The position numbers and the translations under genes are program-made. A stretch of 56,047 nt of DNA from Roseinatronobacter ekhonensis (GTDB lineage: Bacteria > Pseudomonadota > Alphaproteobacteria > Rhodobacterales > Rhodobacteraceae): assembly GCF_900499075.1 (NCBI RefSeq), contig NZ_UIHC01000019.1:1-56047 (forward strand), written 5' to 3'. Shown here one piece after another: positions 8,011-15,147 of this stretch. The notes beneath the pieces are model-generated. The model saw only the letters and a program-made list of their open reading frames with translations, had not been told where the DNA came from and did not search any database. Positions within the stretch are counted from its first letter, which is position 1. Each line of letters opens with the position of its first letter.

Positions 8011-9686
8011 CGGGCGCGGCCCGGCTTGCCGCGCCACCGCTGTCGCCGGGCCCTTTGGGCTGGGGTCTAGCCACCGGGCTATCGGTATCCGTGCATGTGC
8101 TGCTGGCGGCCACGGGGGTTCTGGCAATCGCCTATTCCCCGCCGGCCGCCCCACCTGGTTCACAGACAGAGATCGTGGTTCAGTCCATTCCGCTTGTGGC
8201 CGGCGGCGGTCCGCAAGCCGCGCCCCGGCTTGGCGCCTTGGCACCAGAGCAACGCCAAGCCGGAAGCGCCAACGCCGCGCGACTGCAAGCGCAAAGCGCG
8301 GGAGTCGAGGCCCCCCGCGCAGAGCCGCTTGCCGCCGTGACGCCGGAACCGGTCACGCCGCCCACAGAGTTTGTCGAGCCCTTGCAATCGGTCACGCCAA
8401 GGCGGGTTCAACCCGGCAATGCCGGGGCAGACATCGTGCCGCGCGCGCCAGAGCAACCGGCCCCTGCCGCGGTCACGCGCATTGCACCTCAGCCGGTCTT
8501 GCCCCGGGTCGAGCGTGTCCGCCCCGCCACGCCCAACCGCGCGCAGAGTGCCGTTCGGCCATTGGTGCCATCGACGCCGCGCGCGCTTGCCCCGGCCCAA
8601 CCAGACATGGTGGCCGCACAGCAAAACCGGTCGCGATCGCTTGACCCGACCACACCGCGCGCGGTTGCCCCAGCGCAAACGGACCCTGTGGCCGCACAGC
8701 AGAGCCCGTCGCGGTCGCTGGACCCGACGACCCCGCGCACGCTTGCCCCGGCGCAAGCCGACGCGGCAACTGCGCCGCAAAACGTGGCGCGCCCCGTTAC
8801 GCCCGCCGGGCAACGCCCGCGCGCGCTTACGCCCGCGGCCCTGTCTGCTGCCGTAACAACCGACCGGGCGGCGCCCTCTGGCTTGGCCGCACAGTCCACG
8901 ACAGCTGCGCCACGCGCCGCGCGTGAGGACAGCTTGCTTATGGCCCTGCGCGCCCGCCCCGAACGCACATTGGGCGACCGGCAGGCCGCACCGCGCCTGC
9001 CCGATCCGCCCGGCGGAGGGCTACAAGCCCCCGCCGCCGAAGACACGCAAGCACGCGATCAAGGCCTTTACGCGCAGGTCTTGTCATACCTGCGCAACCT
9101 GCCGGATATCGACTGTTTCGCGGCCTTGCCCGCACTTGGCGCGGATGGTCTGCTCCGGTTCGAGGTGTTCGGCCCCGCCGCGACCGGACTCGACGCCTTT
9201 CGCACCGGGCTGGAGGCAGAGACGGGCCTGATCCCTGCGATGGTTCTGCGCCCGATCTCCGACGGTCAGTGCGCGACGTTGAATTTCGTACGCGCGACAC
9301 CGGATTACCCCGCAACCGGGCTGTATTTCGAACTCGACTCCCGCGTGATCGACAGCGGAAGCCAGCTTTCCGGGCGAATGGCTGGGCGCAGCGCGGATAG
9401 CGGCGCACTGCATCTGTTGTTGGTGGACAATGCTGGGCGGGTACAAGTCCTTGACCGGTTTCTGGGGCCGGATGGCCGTTTCGCGATTCCCATGACATTG
9501 CAGGGCGGTGAGGTGCAGACTTGGCAATTGCTCATGGCCGTATCAGTCCCCGACCGGATCGACCTGCTGCGCAGTCTGGACGGGCCACAGGCCGCAGGTC
9601 CGCTCTTCACCGCGCTGGACGACCTGACGCTGCGCACAGGTCTGCGCCCTGGCGTGGCGCTGGTGGCATTTGCGCTACTAGGCTAG
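8007..9686 (+). CDS. TonB/TolA-like proline-rich membrane protein with C-terminal beta domain
   Basis: 559 residues. One N-terminal membrane helix lies at about residues 19-42. A long Pro/Ala/Gln-rich periplasm-spanning region (about 50-345) includes three 26-residue repeats. A folded C-terminal domain (about 350-559) follows. This is the architecture of TonB and TolA, and the gene directly follows one exbB-like and two exbD-like genes. The C-terminal half (LYFELDSRVIDSGSQLSG, LHLLLVDNAGRVQVL) does not look like TonB or TolA. It resembles beta-rich domains I associate with T6SS-linked kinases and DUF4384-type proteins, which is a weak resemblance. It probably transmits motor force to a periplasmic or outer-membrane partner. 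Confidence 0.75.
   Translation: MTGAARLAAPPLSPGPLGWGLATGLSVSVHVLLAATGVLAIAYSPPAAPPGSQTEIVVQSIPLVAGGGPQAAPRLGALAPEQRQAGSANAARLQAQSAGVEAPRAEPLAAVTPEPVTPPTEFVEPLQSVTPRRVQPGNAGADIVPRAPEQPAPAAVTRIAPQPVLPRVERVRPATPNRAQSAVRPLVPSTPRALAPAQPDMVAAQQNRSRSLDPTTPRAVAPAQTDPVAAQQSPSRSLDPTTPRTLAPAQADAATAPQNVARPVTPAGQRPRALTPAALSAAVTTDRAAPSGLAAQSTTAAPRAAREDSLLMALRARPERTLGDRQAAPRLPDPPGGGLQAPAAEDTQARDQGLYAQVLSYLRNLPDIDCFAALPALGADGLLRFEVFGPAATGLDAFRTGLEAETGLIPAMVLRPISDGQCATLNFVRATPDYPATGLYFELDSRVIDSGSQLSGRMAGRSADSGALHLLLVDNAGRVQVLDRFLGPDGRFAIPMTLQGGEVQTWQLLMAVSVPDRIDLLRSLDGPQAAGPLFTALDDLTLRTGLRPGVALVAFALLG
8574..8807 (+). repeat. Three tandem 78-bp repeats inside the TonB-like gene
   Basis: Units begin at 8574, 8652 and 8730 and encode 26-residue copies starting TPR(A/T)(L/V)APAQ and ending RSLDPT, the third being degenerate. 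The period is exactly 78 bp, so reading frame is kept. They lie in the Pro-rich spacer and are likely to set its length. Confidence 0.8.
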
Positions 9687-9869
9687 CGGCAGCACAAAGA
9701 TGCCGAATCCGCGTGTTGTTTCCAACTCGCCAAAGACTGTTTTCGATCGCCGGGTAGGCAGATCGCAGTCGTTATGCTACGCTAAGGCTGTTGTGTTTGC
9801 ATAATTAGGCACAAACCGAATTACCGTGCGCTCTGCGCGCCCAGACCAGAAACGTCAGGATGAGATATC

Positions 9870-10376
9870 ATGCAAGGACTTGAACAGCAGGATAACTTGC
9901 GCATTGTGGATGGGCGCGGCCTTTCGAACCGCGTTCTTTCTGTCGCGGTCGGCACGGTCGGGTTGGTTGCGATGGGGACTGCCGCTGTGGCCTGGCCAGT
10001 GATGAAATCGGCCATCGCGCCGCAACAGGCATCCAGCATCGTCGCGGCGCCAGATATCGACCCTACCCAAGTATCGGCATTCGTGGGGCAGACGCAGGAA
10101 CAACTCTCATCGACCGAGATGACGGCACCTGCGCAAGCCGTGGAACCGGCCATACTTGCAGATGCCGAAATTTTACCTGCCCCCTCGCCCGAGGCGGCGG
10201 AATATTCCGTCAGACCGGAACCACGCGCATTGGTCGAAGACGCACAAATCGTGACCACACCCGCCAATGTGCAACATTACACGACCGCAGAGTCCGCGCA
10301 GCCCATCCCGACGCCGTCCGCGTCGCAATCAGGCAAGCGCCTTTTGAACCGCTGGAGCTCTGGCGAGTTTCGCTAG
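9870..10376 (+). CDS. Single-pass membrane protein, unknown function
   Basis: 168 residues with an AGGATGAG ribosome site. A short cytoplasmic N-terminus (about 1-22) and one membrane helix (about 23-45, SVAVGTVGLVAMGTAAVAW) precede a long acidic, Pro/Ala/Glu-rich tail with no visible fold. It stands alone, 183 bp after the TonB-like gene and convergent with the sulfotransferase. The tail resembles a spacer, so it may belong with the upstream envelope motor, but that is a guess from position and composition. Confidence 0.65.
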   Translation: MQGLEQQDNLRIVDGRGLSNRVLSVAVGTVGLVAMGTAAVAWPVMKSAIAPQQASSIVAAPDIDPTQVSAFVGQTQEQLSSTEMTAPAQAVEPAILADAEILPAPSPEAAEYSVRPEPRALVEDAQIVTTPANVQHYTTAESAQPIPTPSASQSGKRLLNRWSSGEFR

Positions 10377-10415
10377 GGCTAGACCGAGCTTCACCACCGT
10401 CTGTTCAAGGAACCA

Positions 10416-10437
10416 TCCCGCTGCGCGCGGTGCGGGA
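10416..10437. terminator. Possible hairpin between convergent genes
   Basis: TCCCGC and GCGGGA form a 6-bp GC stem around a 10-base loop, between the stops of the single-pass protein (10376) and the sulfotransferase (10452). There is no clear T-run, so termination is only suggested. Confidence 0.3.
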
Positions 10438-10451
10438 ATAGTCCGCTGTGT

Positions 10452-11315
10452 CTACACGGGCTCGCCATGGGCATCCAGATAGCCAAAGCGCTTCATGACA
10501 GCACCGTGGTCCGCAACGATCCGGACCACTTGGTCCGTGGTCAGCGACTTGCGCCATCCTCCCATCTGCCCGCTTCGGAAGAACTGCTTGGCCTTCGACG
10601 GGCGCTCGCGAAAACCACCGCTTTTTTCCTGATGGGATAGCTTGTCGAATGCGGCAAGAGAGATCGCGCGCGCCAGTTTCTCGTGATCTACCGTCAAACC
10701 AAGCGCGGCGAAGGCGGCGGCAAAGCTCTGCTGCGGCGTGGCGTGCATGTCCTCGTAACGTAAAACATGGCAGGCAATCTCGGTCGCATCCACCCAGCTT
10801 TCGACATGGGAAGACCATGTGCCCATGCGTTGCATCATCTGTGGGTTCAAACCCTTGTCATTGCGCGACAGGCTTGCGTTCGGACTGGACATCAGCTTGA
10901 TGGCGCGATCTATATCCACGCCCAGATGTGCCGCAAAGGATGGGGCCACATCCAGCGGGTTGCGCAGCAGATAAACCGCGCCAGACGTGGCAACCGGGTC
11001 GACAATCGGCTCTCCGGCGTCGTTATACAGATAGGCGTCGTGAATCTTGTGATAGCCCCCCATCCCGTCATGCAGGGCGCTCCAGCGATAAACATGCGGG
11101 CGCAGACGCTCAATCTCTGCCGGGGTCAGATCTGCCGTGTCAAACCCTGCGACGTCATCGACCCATAAACGGCTGCTGCCGATCATGCCTGTCTGCAAAG
11201 CGTTCAGATCAACCTCGGACTCGCCCCCGTCCAGATAGGCACTCAGCACCACGCGAAACCAAGTGTTCCCCGATTTCGGGTAAGAGGCCAGCCAAGACAG
11301 CCCCTGCTGAGTCAT
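10452..11315 (-). CDS. Sulfotransferase, lasso-cluster tailoring candidate
   Basis: 287 residues. Sulfotransferases move sulfate from PAPS to hydroxyl or amine groups. The 5'-phosphosulfate loop SYPKSGNTWFR is at residues 11-21 and the 3'-phosphate-binding RNPLDVAPSF is at about 118-127. A C-terminal KSGGFRERPSKAKQFFRSGQ matches the family's PAPS-binding Gly-rich end. Its ATG overlaps the stop of the upstream kinase gene (ATGA), so the two are translationally coupled. That coupling suggests it acts on the same product as the kinase, here proposed to be the lasso peptide. A glycan substrate is the alternative, since glycan genes lie nearby. Confidence 0.85.
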   Translation of the reverse strand: MTQQGLSWLASYPKSGNTWFRVVLSAYLDGGESEVDLNALQTGMIGSSRLWVDDVAGFDTADLTPAEIERLRPHVYRWSALHDGMGGYHKIHDAYLYNDAGEPIVDPVATSGAVYLLRNPLDVAPSFAAHLGVDIDRAIKLMSSPNASLSRNDKGLNPQMMQRMGTWSSHVESWVDATEIACHVLRYEDMHATPQQSFAAAFAALGLTVDHEKLARAISLAAFDKLSHQEKSGGFRERPSKAKQFFRSGQMGGWRKSLTTDQVVRIVADHGAVMKRFGYLDAHGEPV

Positions 11316-12226
11316 GCCACCGGAACTTTCGACATGTCCTCAAGCAACAAGTCGACCAATCCGTCAATATCGAACCCCGCGTCGGGTCGTCTGACCTGCG
11401 CCATATGCACCAGCCCGGCAAAGCGCCCGCATTGCGCCAGATGATCGGCGTTCAGGTCCATCCCCTCCATGAACCGGCGGCGATAGGTATTTGCCATAAG
11501 CGGCCCGAAACGCGCGATCCCGTTCAGATGGGTCAGCTCAAAATCGGGCTTCTCATGCTTGCCCAGCAAGAACACCCACTTTACTGGACGCGGCGCGCTG
11601 ACCAGAGTTTTCGGCAAAGGCAGATTGAACTTTTCCATTTGCGGGCGGATGCGGTCCAATGATCCGGTCGATAGCGCAAGACGCTCTGCCGCGTCGCGCC
11701 ATATCTTGATGCGCGGAATACCGGGCAGCGCCTGCCCGTCGGCATTGACCGCGACAACATCGTCGGCCAGCACATTGTAGCCCCGCGCTGAAAACGCCGC
11801 CGCCAGAGTGGATTTTCCGGCGCCCGACACGCCAAGGCACAGCATACAGGCGTCGCCCATATCAACCGCGTTTCCGTGCAGCACCAAAAAGCCGCGCTGA
11901 AACAGCAGCGCCCCGATGGCAGAGCCAAGCAGGAACACGCGCACCGATGCCATGTCGATACCGCCGATCGGGGCGACCCGAATGGTCCGGCCACCCTCTA
12001 TCAGAAACCATGCAACATCCGGCACGAACAGCATGAACGCGGTCGGTGTTGTCCAAGCGTATGGTGACAACTGGACCCACTCGTCGCCGGTCGGAGCCGA
12101 GGTCAGGGTAGGATCGCGCGTAATGCTCAGATCGGCGGGCTGGGCCAAGCCCGAAAGCTGCGGCAATTCCGGCAGATCAATCTCGGACGAAATGGTCAAA
12201 CCATAGGCTTGGTAAAGGGTGGGCAT
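11312..12226 (-). CDS. HprK-like serine kinase of lasso-peptide type
   Basis: 304 residues. The C-terminal half resembles HPr kinase/phosphorylase. It has a P-loop GVSGAGKST at residues 132-140 and LADDVVAV at 153-160, matching the HprK Walker-B region. No HPr or PTS genes are nearby. Kinases of this kind occur in paeninodin-type lasso clusters, where they phosphorylate the C-terminal Ser of the precursor. The precursor here also ends in Ser. It is divergent from the B1 gene across a 168-bp intergenic region and coupled to the sulfotransferase. An HPr-related kinase of exopolysaccharide loci is the alternative. Confidence 0.85.
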   Translation of the reverse strand: MPTLYQAYGLTISSEIDLPELPQLSGLAQPADLSITRDPTLTSAPTGDEWVQLSPYAWTTPTAFMLFVPDVAWFLIEGGRTIRVAPIGGIDMASVRVFLLGSAIGALLFQRGFLVLHGNAVDMGDACMLCLGVSGAGKSTLAAAFSARGYNVLADDVVAVNADGQALPGIPRIKIWRDAAERLALSTGSLDRIRPQMEKFNLPLPKTLVSAPRPVKWVFLLGKHEKPDFELTHLNGIARFGPLMANTYRRRFMEGMDLNADHLAQCGRFAGLVHMAQVRRPDAGFDIDGLVDLLLEDMSKVPVA

Positions 12227-12394
12227 AGCAATACAACGCTTGGGAAAGGGTGCCGCCCTTCTGGCCCATCAGGCCTGGAGTTGCAATCACTCACACACAC
12301 AAAGCGGGCAGATTGCCAAAGCGAGCATCATCGGATAACTGCTGTCAGACAGTGCACACTCGCATCGCTGACACGCAGACAACAGGTTTACACG

Positions 12395-12670
12395 ATGACG
12401 AACACCCCCGCCTTTCAACGCGCGACGAATGTGGTCTCTGCCGAGATGGATGGCGAGACTGTCATCATGAGCCTTGAAAAGAACGTCTATTTCGGACTAT
12501 CCGGCAGCGGTGGCCGGGTTTGGGATCTGCTGGAAACCCCTGCCACTCTGGCCGAACTGGTCGATACCTTGTCGCAGGAATACGATGTGACCCCCGAAAC
12601 CTGTCGCGCCGATGTGATGGCTGTTCTGGACGATATGCAGGCCAATGGGCTTGTGGTCAGCGTTGGCTGA
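12395..12670 (+). CDS. PqqD-like RiPP recognition protein (lasso B1)
   Basis: 91 residues from the ATG at 12395. It is a compact PqqD/RRE fold with VVSAEMDGETVIMSLEKN, YFGLSGSGGRVWDLL and a C-terminal helix. Such proteins bind the leader of ribosomal peptide precursors and hand it to the protease and cyclase. The gene overlaps the B2 peptidase gene by 26 bp, the usual split B1/B2 arrangement of lasso clusters. An in-frame extension upstream is possible but is not family-like. Confidence 0.9.
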   Translation: MTNTPAFQRATNVVSAEMDGETVIMSLEKNVYFGLSGSGGRVWDLLETPATLAELVDTLSQEYDVTPETCRADVMAVLDDMQANGLVVSVG

Positions 12671-13151
12671 GCGTGCCCAAAGCCTGTTTGCCGTTCTGCG
12701 GCGCAAGGGGCTTAGCCTGCTATCCCAGCCGGGCCTTGCTCTGGCGCTGTTGGTCCCGGCTTGGGTTTTGCTGGGCGTGTTCCGCCTGCTGATCCTTGCC
12801 GTGCCGCTGAAATACCTGCACCGCGCTTACGGGCATGATATCGGCATTTCCAGCGTGGTGCCGTTGATCGACCAGACGCAAGAGCGGCGCGCGCGGGCGG
12901 TTAAAGCTGCGATCGGCATCGCTGCAACCTACAGCCCTTGGGCGGTCAATTGCTACCCACAGGCGCTTTGCGCGCGCGCATTATTGGCGGTGCTTGGGGT
13001 TCCGCATGTCATCTGTTTCGGGATGCGGCGCAAGAATGGCGCGGTGGAAGCCCATGCTTGGGTTGCGGCGGGTCCCGTTGCGATCACCGGTGGTCGCGGG
13101 TTCGAGGATTTCACGGTTGTGCGCGCCTTCGTATCGCATACGTTTGCCTGA
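12645..13151 (+). CDS. Lasso peptide leader peptidase B2 (transglutaminase-like)
   Basis: 168 residues, the normal size for a B2 protein. The Cys-protease core is visible: NCYPQALCARALLAVLGVP with Cys103 and VEAHAWV with His137; Asp155 in GFEDF could complete the triad. The hydrophobic N-terminus (about 30-55) is typical of the family. B2 cleaves the leader after the Thr-x pair of the precursor, once B1 has bound it. It overlaps the B1 gene and must be co-translated with it. Confidence 0.92.
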   Translation: MGLWSALAERAQSLFAVLRRKGLSLLSQPGLALALLVPAWVLLGVFRLLILAVPLKYLHRAYGHDIGISSVVPLIDQTQERRARAVKAAIGIAATYSPWAVNCYPQALCARALLAVLGVPHVICFGMRRKNGAVEAHAWVAAGPVAITGGRGFEDFTVVRAFVSHTFA

Positions 13152-13478
13152 CGCCAAAGCTGCTGATCGGAAGCGCTTATCCGACGCGCAAACCGAAGGC
13201 CAAAGACGCTTTAACTGCCAGCGGCAACCGTGAGAGCGGTAGCAAGATTTGTCGCATCCGACAAGGCACCGCCAGCTCCCGACTGTGTCAGGTTTGACGC
13301 CGACCCGAACGCAATTAGACAGGGTTGCTGCCAAGGGGATTTGGGCTGTTTCGGGTCGGGCTTAAATTCGTTCGCTTAGGCCACACACACCTCCATTTAG
13401 TAAGAAACACGGCAAAGGTTTCCCATGCCGTGTTAAGCCATCACACATAGCGCCGCCGCATTACAGCGACACCTCAGA
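13152..13478. other. Region between convergent B2 and precursor genes
   Basis: 327 bp with no convincing gene on either strand. It contains the stem-loop at 13406-13434. A longer-range inverted pair, CGACCCGAA near 13302 and TTCGGGTCG near 13349, might end B2 transcription. Confidence 0.5.
13406..13434 (-). terminator. Stem-loop downstream of the lasso precursor
   Basis: A perfect 9-bp stem (AACACGGCA / TGCCGTGTT) surrounds an 11-base loop, 45 bp beyond the precursor stop on the minus strand. A modest T-rich stretch follows in that direction. It probably terminates the precursor transcript or stabilises its 3' end. Confidence 0.55.
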
Positions 13479-13640
13479 TCAGGACTGACCTTCGCCTATG
13501 CCGCCGTTCGTGGTGTTAACTGTATCGCTCTTGACACCCGGCGCATTCTGCATGGTCAATGTGGCCGCATCACCAAACACGACCAGTGCCGGCTTGTCCC
13601 ATGCTTTCAGCTTTGCTTCAACATGATGTTTCTGCTGCAT
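13479..13640 (-). CDS. Lasso peptide precursor (53 residues)
   Basis: The ATG at 13640 is preceded by GGAGG with 7-8 bases of spacing, and the gene ends in TGA at 13479-13481. The leader contains W14-D-K-P17-A-L19 then G23 and T29, fitting the lasso leader pattern Y/W-x2-P-x-L-x3-G-x5-T-x. Cleavage after Thr29-Met30 would give a 23-residue core. That core begins QNAPGVKSD, so Asp is at core position 9, the ring-closing position, and the tail ends GEGQS. The TM cleavage dipeptide, Asp9 and terminal Ser match my recollection of paeninodin. The N-terminal Gln is unusual, because Gly or Ala is more common. It lies on the strand opposite to B1/B2 and the nucleotidyltransferase. Confidence 0.82.
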   Translation of the reverse strand: MQQKHHVEAKLKAWDKPALVVFGDAATLTMQNAPGVKSDTVNTTNGGIGEGQS

Positions 13641-13697
13641 CTTCTCGCCTCCAGTAAATAAATCCGGGAATCAACTCGCGGATGTGTACCTGTGATA

Positions 13698-13719
13698 GGG
13701 TTTTCCTACATCAAAACCC
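13698..13719. promoter_or_regulatory. Perfect inverted repeat upstream of the lasso precursor
   Basis: GGGTTTT and AAAACCC flank an 8-base spacer, 58 bp upstream of the precursor ATG. It lies in the divergent region shared with the nucleotidyltransferase gene. It could be an operator. No convincing -35/-10 pair was identified. Confidence 0.35.
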
Positions 13720-13899
13720 TGTCGTATCGCAAGCGCAAAGCCTCTACTTATACCATATTTTGCGTATTTTCCGCCGGCTGTGCCGTTTGTGCACGCATCT
13801 GCGGCCCGCAAAGCCAGAGTTCCGCGTTGACCCGGCTTGCCCCACCTGTCACTGGCAGGCTACCTTGCCCCTACCCTATATCATGACAAGACCATCCCC

Positions 13900-15147
13900 G
13901 TGACCCCAACCGCTGCCACAGACACAGATTTCGGACCGGAGATGTTGTTGCTGGACCTGTTGTCGGAACGGCTGACAGACCCGTGTCCCAAGCTGTCGGG
14001 CACGGATTGGGCGCGGATCGTCACCCTTGCCAAGCAACAGCGCGTCTTGCCGTGCCTTGAACCCGCGCTGGACAAAGCCGGGTTGGCCCTGCCCGCCGCC
14101 TGTGCGATTGCGCCTGCAACACGGCGCGGTTGGCAGATGCGCGCGCTCTCTCTGCAAGCAGAGACGTTGCGGGTGCATACCCTGTTGCAGGATGCCGGAA
14201 TCGCGCATGTGTTTCTGAAAGGGATTGTACTGGCCGCCTTCGCCTATCCCAACCCCGCGATGCGCCCGATGCGCGATCTGGATCTGTTGGTCCGCCCCAC
14301 AGATCTGCCCCGTGCGCGCAAGATTCTGGCGTTGGCGGGCGGCGAATTGCAGCACATGGCACACAAATCTGCACAAAACGCTCCCGAAGAGGCGAAACAC
14401 GCGACTCCGGTCTGGTCCCCGGGTCAGGTCGTGTCGGTGGAACTCCACGGCCACCTGACCGAACCTTTTGCCGACCTCGACCCGCACGGTTTCGCGCGGT
14501 TCGAGCGCGAGATTTGGGATCGCGCCACAACAGTGTCGCTTGGCGGTCACGATCTGCCCTGCCTTGCGCCCGAAGACATGTGCCTGCATCTGGTGATGCA
14601 CGGGCTATACGATCATGAACTGAATAACGGGCCTGTCTTTGTGACCGATCTGCTGCACCTTTTGCGCGCCAGCCCGTTGGACGCAGTCGCCTTGCAAAAA
14701 CGCGCGGTGGATCTGGGTATCGCGGACGGGTTGGCGCTATCGCTTTCGCTGCTGCCCCATGGGCTTGTTGCCGCGCAGGGCTTCGACTTGGATGGTCGCG
14801 CCCTGCCGCGCGATATGGCTGCGGCGCTGCTGTTTCAGGATGGCAGGTTCCGCACCGACCTGCGCCTTGCCGCCGATCTGGCCGAACGCGGCACAATGGC
14901 CCGTTTCAGTCTGCTTCTGCGCAAGGTCTTCGCCCCGCGCCATACCATGCTGGACCGCTGGCACCGCGAACAGGGGCACGAAGCGCCTGCCCCTGCAGCG
15001 CCCCGGCTTTGGGTCTGGTTCCTGCGCACACGCCGCCGCCAGATGCGGGCCGCTCAGGGCCGGTCCGACAGTCAGCTTGCGCTCGGTCCCGACAAATTGC
15101 GCGCCCATTTGCTGGACCTGCGCGCCTTGCGCACCGGCCGCAAATGA
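13900..15147 (+). CDS. Nucleotidyltransferase-family protein, lasso tailoring candidate
   Basis: About 415 residues from a GTG at 13900. ATG at 13942 and TTG at 13837 are alternatives, and none has a strong ribosome site. The core FLKGIVLAAFAYPNPAMRPM followed by RDLDLLVRP is the DxD-type metal site of the uncharacterised nucleotidyltransferase family (PF14907 type). Members are found in lasso clusters that also encode kinases, and in some exopolysaccharide loci. It is translationally coupled to the next glycosyltransferase gene (ATGA). In this setting it may add a nucleotide or similar group to the peptide. This role is inferred. Confidence 0.8.
   Translation: MTPTAATDTDFGPEMLLLDLLSERLTDPCPKLSGTDWARIVTLAKQQRVLPCLEPALDKAGLALPAACAIAPATRRGWQMRALSLQAETLRVHTLLQDAGIAHVFLKGIVLAAFAYPNPAMRPMRDLDLLVRPTDLPRARKILALAGGELQHMAHKSAQNAPEEAKHATPVWSPGQVVSVELHGHLTEPFADLDPHGFARFEREIWDRATTVSLGGHDLPCLAPEDMCLHLVMHGLYDHELNNGPVFVTDLLHLLRASPLDAVALQKRAVDLGIADGLALSLSLLPHGLVAAQGFDLDGRALPRDMAAALLFQDGRFRTDLRLAADLAERGTMARFSLLLRKVFAPRHTMLDRWHREQGHEAPAPAAPRLWVWFLRTRRRQMRAAQGRSDSQLALGPDKLRAHLLDLRALRTGRK

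Noticed and set aside
8574-8807. Tandem repeats as a CRISPR or integron feature
   Set aside because: Period 78 bp with no spacers, coding in frame for a Pro-rich protein spacer.
12209-12394. Upstream in-frame extension of the PqqD-like protein
   Set aside because: Adds 62 non-family residues and covers the divergent promoter region. PqqD-like proteins are about 90 residues.
13160-13470. A second lasso precursor between B2 and the precursor gene
   Set aside because: No short frame on either strand has a leader motif or a ribosome site there.
14021-14896. 291-codon minus-strand frame opposite the nucleotidyltransferase gene
   Set aside because: Arg-rich shadow frame. The plus-strand gene has clear motifs.
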